Of a DNA stretch of 64,000 bases, positions 60,973-64,000 are shown in pieces; the stretch's first letter is position 1; each line of letters opens with the position of its first letter. Both the position numbers and the translations under genes were made by a program. The stretch is from Carposina sasakii (lineage: Eukaryota > Arthropoda > Insecta > Lepidoptera > Carposinidae): assembly GCA_014607495.2 (NCBI GenBank), contig CP053154.1:8184001-8248000 (forward strand), read 5' to 3'. The notes under the pieces are model-generated. The model saw only the letters and a list, made by a program, of their open reading frames with translations. It made no database searches and was not told where the DNA came from.

Positions 60973-63732
60973 AGTTTTTTTTTACACTCATTGGTAATCT
61001 GCGGCTGTCCGAATATTGACAAAAAAATAAGTACCTAAATGAAAATAATATGCACAATAAATCAGAAAGTCCCTTAATACATTCCAGCTTTTTTATTTAA
61101 ACAGGCTCTAGTCCGGACCTGTACACCTTATAGCCTCATAATCAAAGGACTCGTATAAATACGCCATTAAATGTGGTGTCAATTACATCTATTCTAAGTA
61201 CTTTATATATAAAATGTATATGAGGTTAATTAAATGTCAATAAGTGAAACCCCTATCTATGTAAAGTAATGCGATAATCGCTAATACTTACATGAAGGTA
61301 ATTATTATAATAGTAGGTAAGCTGAAGTGCCTATTGGGGTTAAAAAATATTTTTGTGTTGCATAAGCCAGAAAAAGTGAAGACCGGCATCAGCTCAAGAC
61401 TATAAAGCTTATATTTATTAAGTAACTCGATATAATTTCAACTTTTTAAATAAAATTTTCTAAGAAATAATCGTCGAACTCCAGAGCGCGGGGCAATAAT
61501 TAGCCAAAGTTTGATTAGTAATGCTAATATTTAAGCAGGTCTCTTAATTAAAACCGACTTCGCCCTCGAAAAATTACTTCGATCAATGTACGAGAGGTTT
61601 GGGTTTGTTTTAATCTGTGCTTCCCTTAATTAGATAATTATTATACCTACGGCCATATTAGGTACCTACTTAGCTTGGAAGTCAGATTGTTGAATTCATA
61701 ATTTTTTTACGATGTATACATAATTATAAATCTTGATCTACAGTAAACTCTATAGGACGTTTTCTTGTTCAGAGAACTTTTACTCAAATGTTTTAGGAAA
61801 ACATTACAAAATTAATTGTTCTTTCACTAACGAGTTCGATACGTAATAAGTAGAAGGTAAACATTTATTTACAAGTTATACACGTTTTCTGCAGTACTCG
61901 TATGGTCGCCTTTTTAACAACTTCATGTGCGATGCGACACCAAACGAGTAGAGGCGGAACGTGACGAGAAATAAGGAGCAAGCTATTCATTAGTGTTTCG
62001 CGAAAAAGTTATTAGTACACAAGTGATGCAGGGCGGCAGCGGCTCATGCTCTTGCATTTTCGTGCGCCATTTTCTAGGTCATACAACAGCCCATGAACCA
62101 AAAAGAAAAAAAAGACATGTAAAACACCATTCATGAACCAGACTGTGCCTGACTTAACCACCGCTTTCATTCTAGCTCATTTTAAAGAGCAACTAATAAA
62201 AATTACCACGTACAGCCTCATATTAATTTAACAACATAATAACATTTTTATAACTTATTAAACGAAGCGGTATAATGTACTGTACATGCTTCTTCTTAAT
62301 GAGAGCTTTACAACCAGAAACTTAAACGTACACGGTCCACGAAGACCACAATTTAGTGCCAGACGTGAGCTCCTGCTAATTAATACAAACATACATCCAT
62401 TACGTACCCGCTCACTTATTAAATGCCAGGCTCGTTGTGCTAACGAGTAAAATAAAGAAAAGCTTAGTGGGCGCAAACAGAATGGAAACAATATGGCGTT
62501 TGCGCTTCCATCTATCATGCGGGCCTAAATTATGTGCCAACATCGGTGTTGTAATTTATTCTGAAAATCAGTAATTAGTAAGTAAGCCGGTGACAAAGGG
62601 CCACTCGCACCTGTATAGAGCGGTACATCGGCTACCCGATCCTATTATTTGGCTAACGAAGCGAAGGGTATCCGTTGATTATTAAAACGAACTTGGTGCC
62701 ACCCACGGCGCCTCCCGGCGTTAATTGGGCCCCCGTAGACAATACTAATAAGGCTCGTCCGCGCCTCTATCTGTCTAATTAAACGCGAAACTCGAGAGTA
62801 GCACCCTCGCAAGGAGGGCTGTTTGCCGAGCCTCCTGAATACACTGTAATAATACCGGCTAAGCGTGTTTGAGTGGCTCTTTTTCGGATCTCTGTAAACC
62901 CGCGTTTAATTAGTAGTATTATGCGTCTGAGAGTCGACTGCCGGCTTGTTTAATTAAGGTAAGTCAGTAACAACAACCTATTAACGCTATTCTTGCTACA
63001 GACAGTGTTTACTACGATTTTAATGGATTGTTAGAATTCTTTAAAGCCGAGTGGGAGTTACAGTTTCCTATAAGCACTTCTTTGTCTGAAACGTTACAAT
63101 TTTAACTACTTATAAACGTAAATCATAATTGTTATTTGAAATGTTCATTCATCCATTTATAATTATTTATTTAGGATTAGCTAATTAAAGATTTTTACCG
63201 TCTCAGGTAAAATTAAATTATATGACATGTAACAGATTTACTTAGCAAGGATTTATCTAAATAAGATCGCATTTTTTTACTTTCCTTTATTAAAAAGAGA
63301 TACCTAATGTCTAAATCTAAATCACTTCAAATTGTTAAAACCATTAGTTATTCGTATTAAAGTCATAGTTTGTACAATATTCTATAGGTACATGAATCAG
63401 TCTGCTATTAATCAGTAAGTTACTTACCTTGTTAATCAATTATATCAAATTAAATCAGTTGCGATACATTGTCGTGTCGTGCTGAGTCCGCCCCAGGCGT
63501 GACCGGTCGATTGATAATATCCAATCACTATTCAAATCTATTCTAATCACCTAGTTAAACATTTATAGAAAACTTTAATAGCTGTGTCTGAATGCTGGAG
63601 CAGGAAGATTAAAAAGAATGTGTTTAAAGAGTTATGTAAATACTCGAATCGATCTAAATCATCCATTCCATAATATGCTTTATGATCCTGCAGTAGTTCT
63701 AGTCCATCAGTAGAACCAGCGGAACATACTAT
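60973..63732. other. Intergenic stretch, partly repeat-poor and G+C-balanced
   Basis: No gene recognised. The 62.3-62.97 kb part is G+C-richer, with TTAATTGGGC and CTAATTAAAC motifs, and resembles the repeat-poor blocks upstream of the LMO gene. It could be regulatory. Confidence 0.4.
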
Positions 63733-64000
63733 AAACTAGTGGACGCCCGCGACTCCGTCCGCGGGGACTACAGAAAAAACAAAATGTCGAAATTATCCGG
63801 GATAAAAACATTTTCCCGGGATAAAAAGTAGCCAATATGTTAAGCGGGACCTGTCACAATATATTTCTGAAAACTGCATCAAAATAAGTTCAGCCGCTTC
63901 TGAGATTAGCGTGCACAAACGCACAGACAAACCGACTAACAGACAAAATTTACAAAAATCATTGTTTCGGGTACTATTGCGTTGATAAAGGTCTCCTATA
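63733..64000 (-). repeat. GTGGACGCCCGCG repeat running off the window end
   Basis: It begins ACTAGTGGACGCCCGCGACT and matches the reverse complement of 35760-36021 almost throughout (CCGGGATAAAAACATTTTCC; GCGTGCACAAACGCACAGAC). The 3' side is cut by the window edge. Confidence 0.85.

Overview
The window looks like lepidopteran (moth or butterfly) nuclear DNA. It is AT-rich, full of short interspersed repeats of types I know from Lepidoptera (tails built around GTGGACGCCCGCG, the motif CAGCCTATTGCAGTCCACTGC, ends with CCGACTTC/GAAGTCGG), and has one intron-rich animal gene with GT-AG junctions. The lepidopteran assignment is an inference from repeat style, not from a database search.

The only cellular gene I can support is a LIM-only (LMO) transcriptional cofactor, the orthologue of Drosophila Beadex/dLMO, on the + strand. 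Its five coding exons lie at 36977-37025, 44287-44521, 44978-45103, 45186-45327 and 46382-46531, and give a 233-residue protein with two complete LIM domains. A CpG-rich block at about 90-443 ends in a consensus splice donor and is a plausible distal non-coding first exon; if so, intron 1 is about 36.5 kb. The 3' UTR runs to paired AATAAA signals at 47880 and 47897. It contains a perfect 8-mer match to a miR-9a site, which fits the known miR-9a control of Drosophila dLMO.

Region by region: 1-443 candidate distal exon; 0.4-5.2 kb mostly single-copy intron with a TA microsatellite; about 5.26-9.74 kb a decayed DNA transposon with a frameshifted DDE-like transposase on the - strand and mirrored clusters of a 12-bp subterminal repeat; 10-15 kb repeats and a CpG-rich GGC block; 15-18.7 kb AT-rich sequence; 18.75-21.3 kb a composite of a 208-bp near-perfect inverted repeat, a MITE and a 129-bp minisatellite; 21.3-36.9 kb mostly repeat-poor sequence with several CpG-rich blocks; 37-47.9 kb the body of the LMO gene; 48-64 kb intergenic DNA with several MITEs, a foldback element and interspersed repeats.

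The biology is therefore one developmental regulator in a long, probably enhancer-bearing locus, with mobile-element remnants around and within it. I found no convincing second protein-coding gene, rRNA, tRNA, CRISPR array or operon. Most open frames outside the LMO exons and the transposase remnant look like chance.
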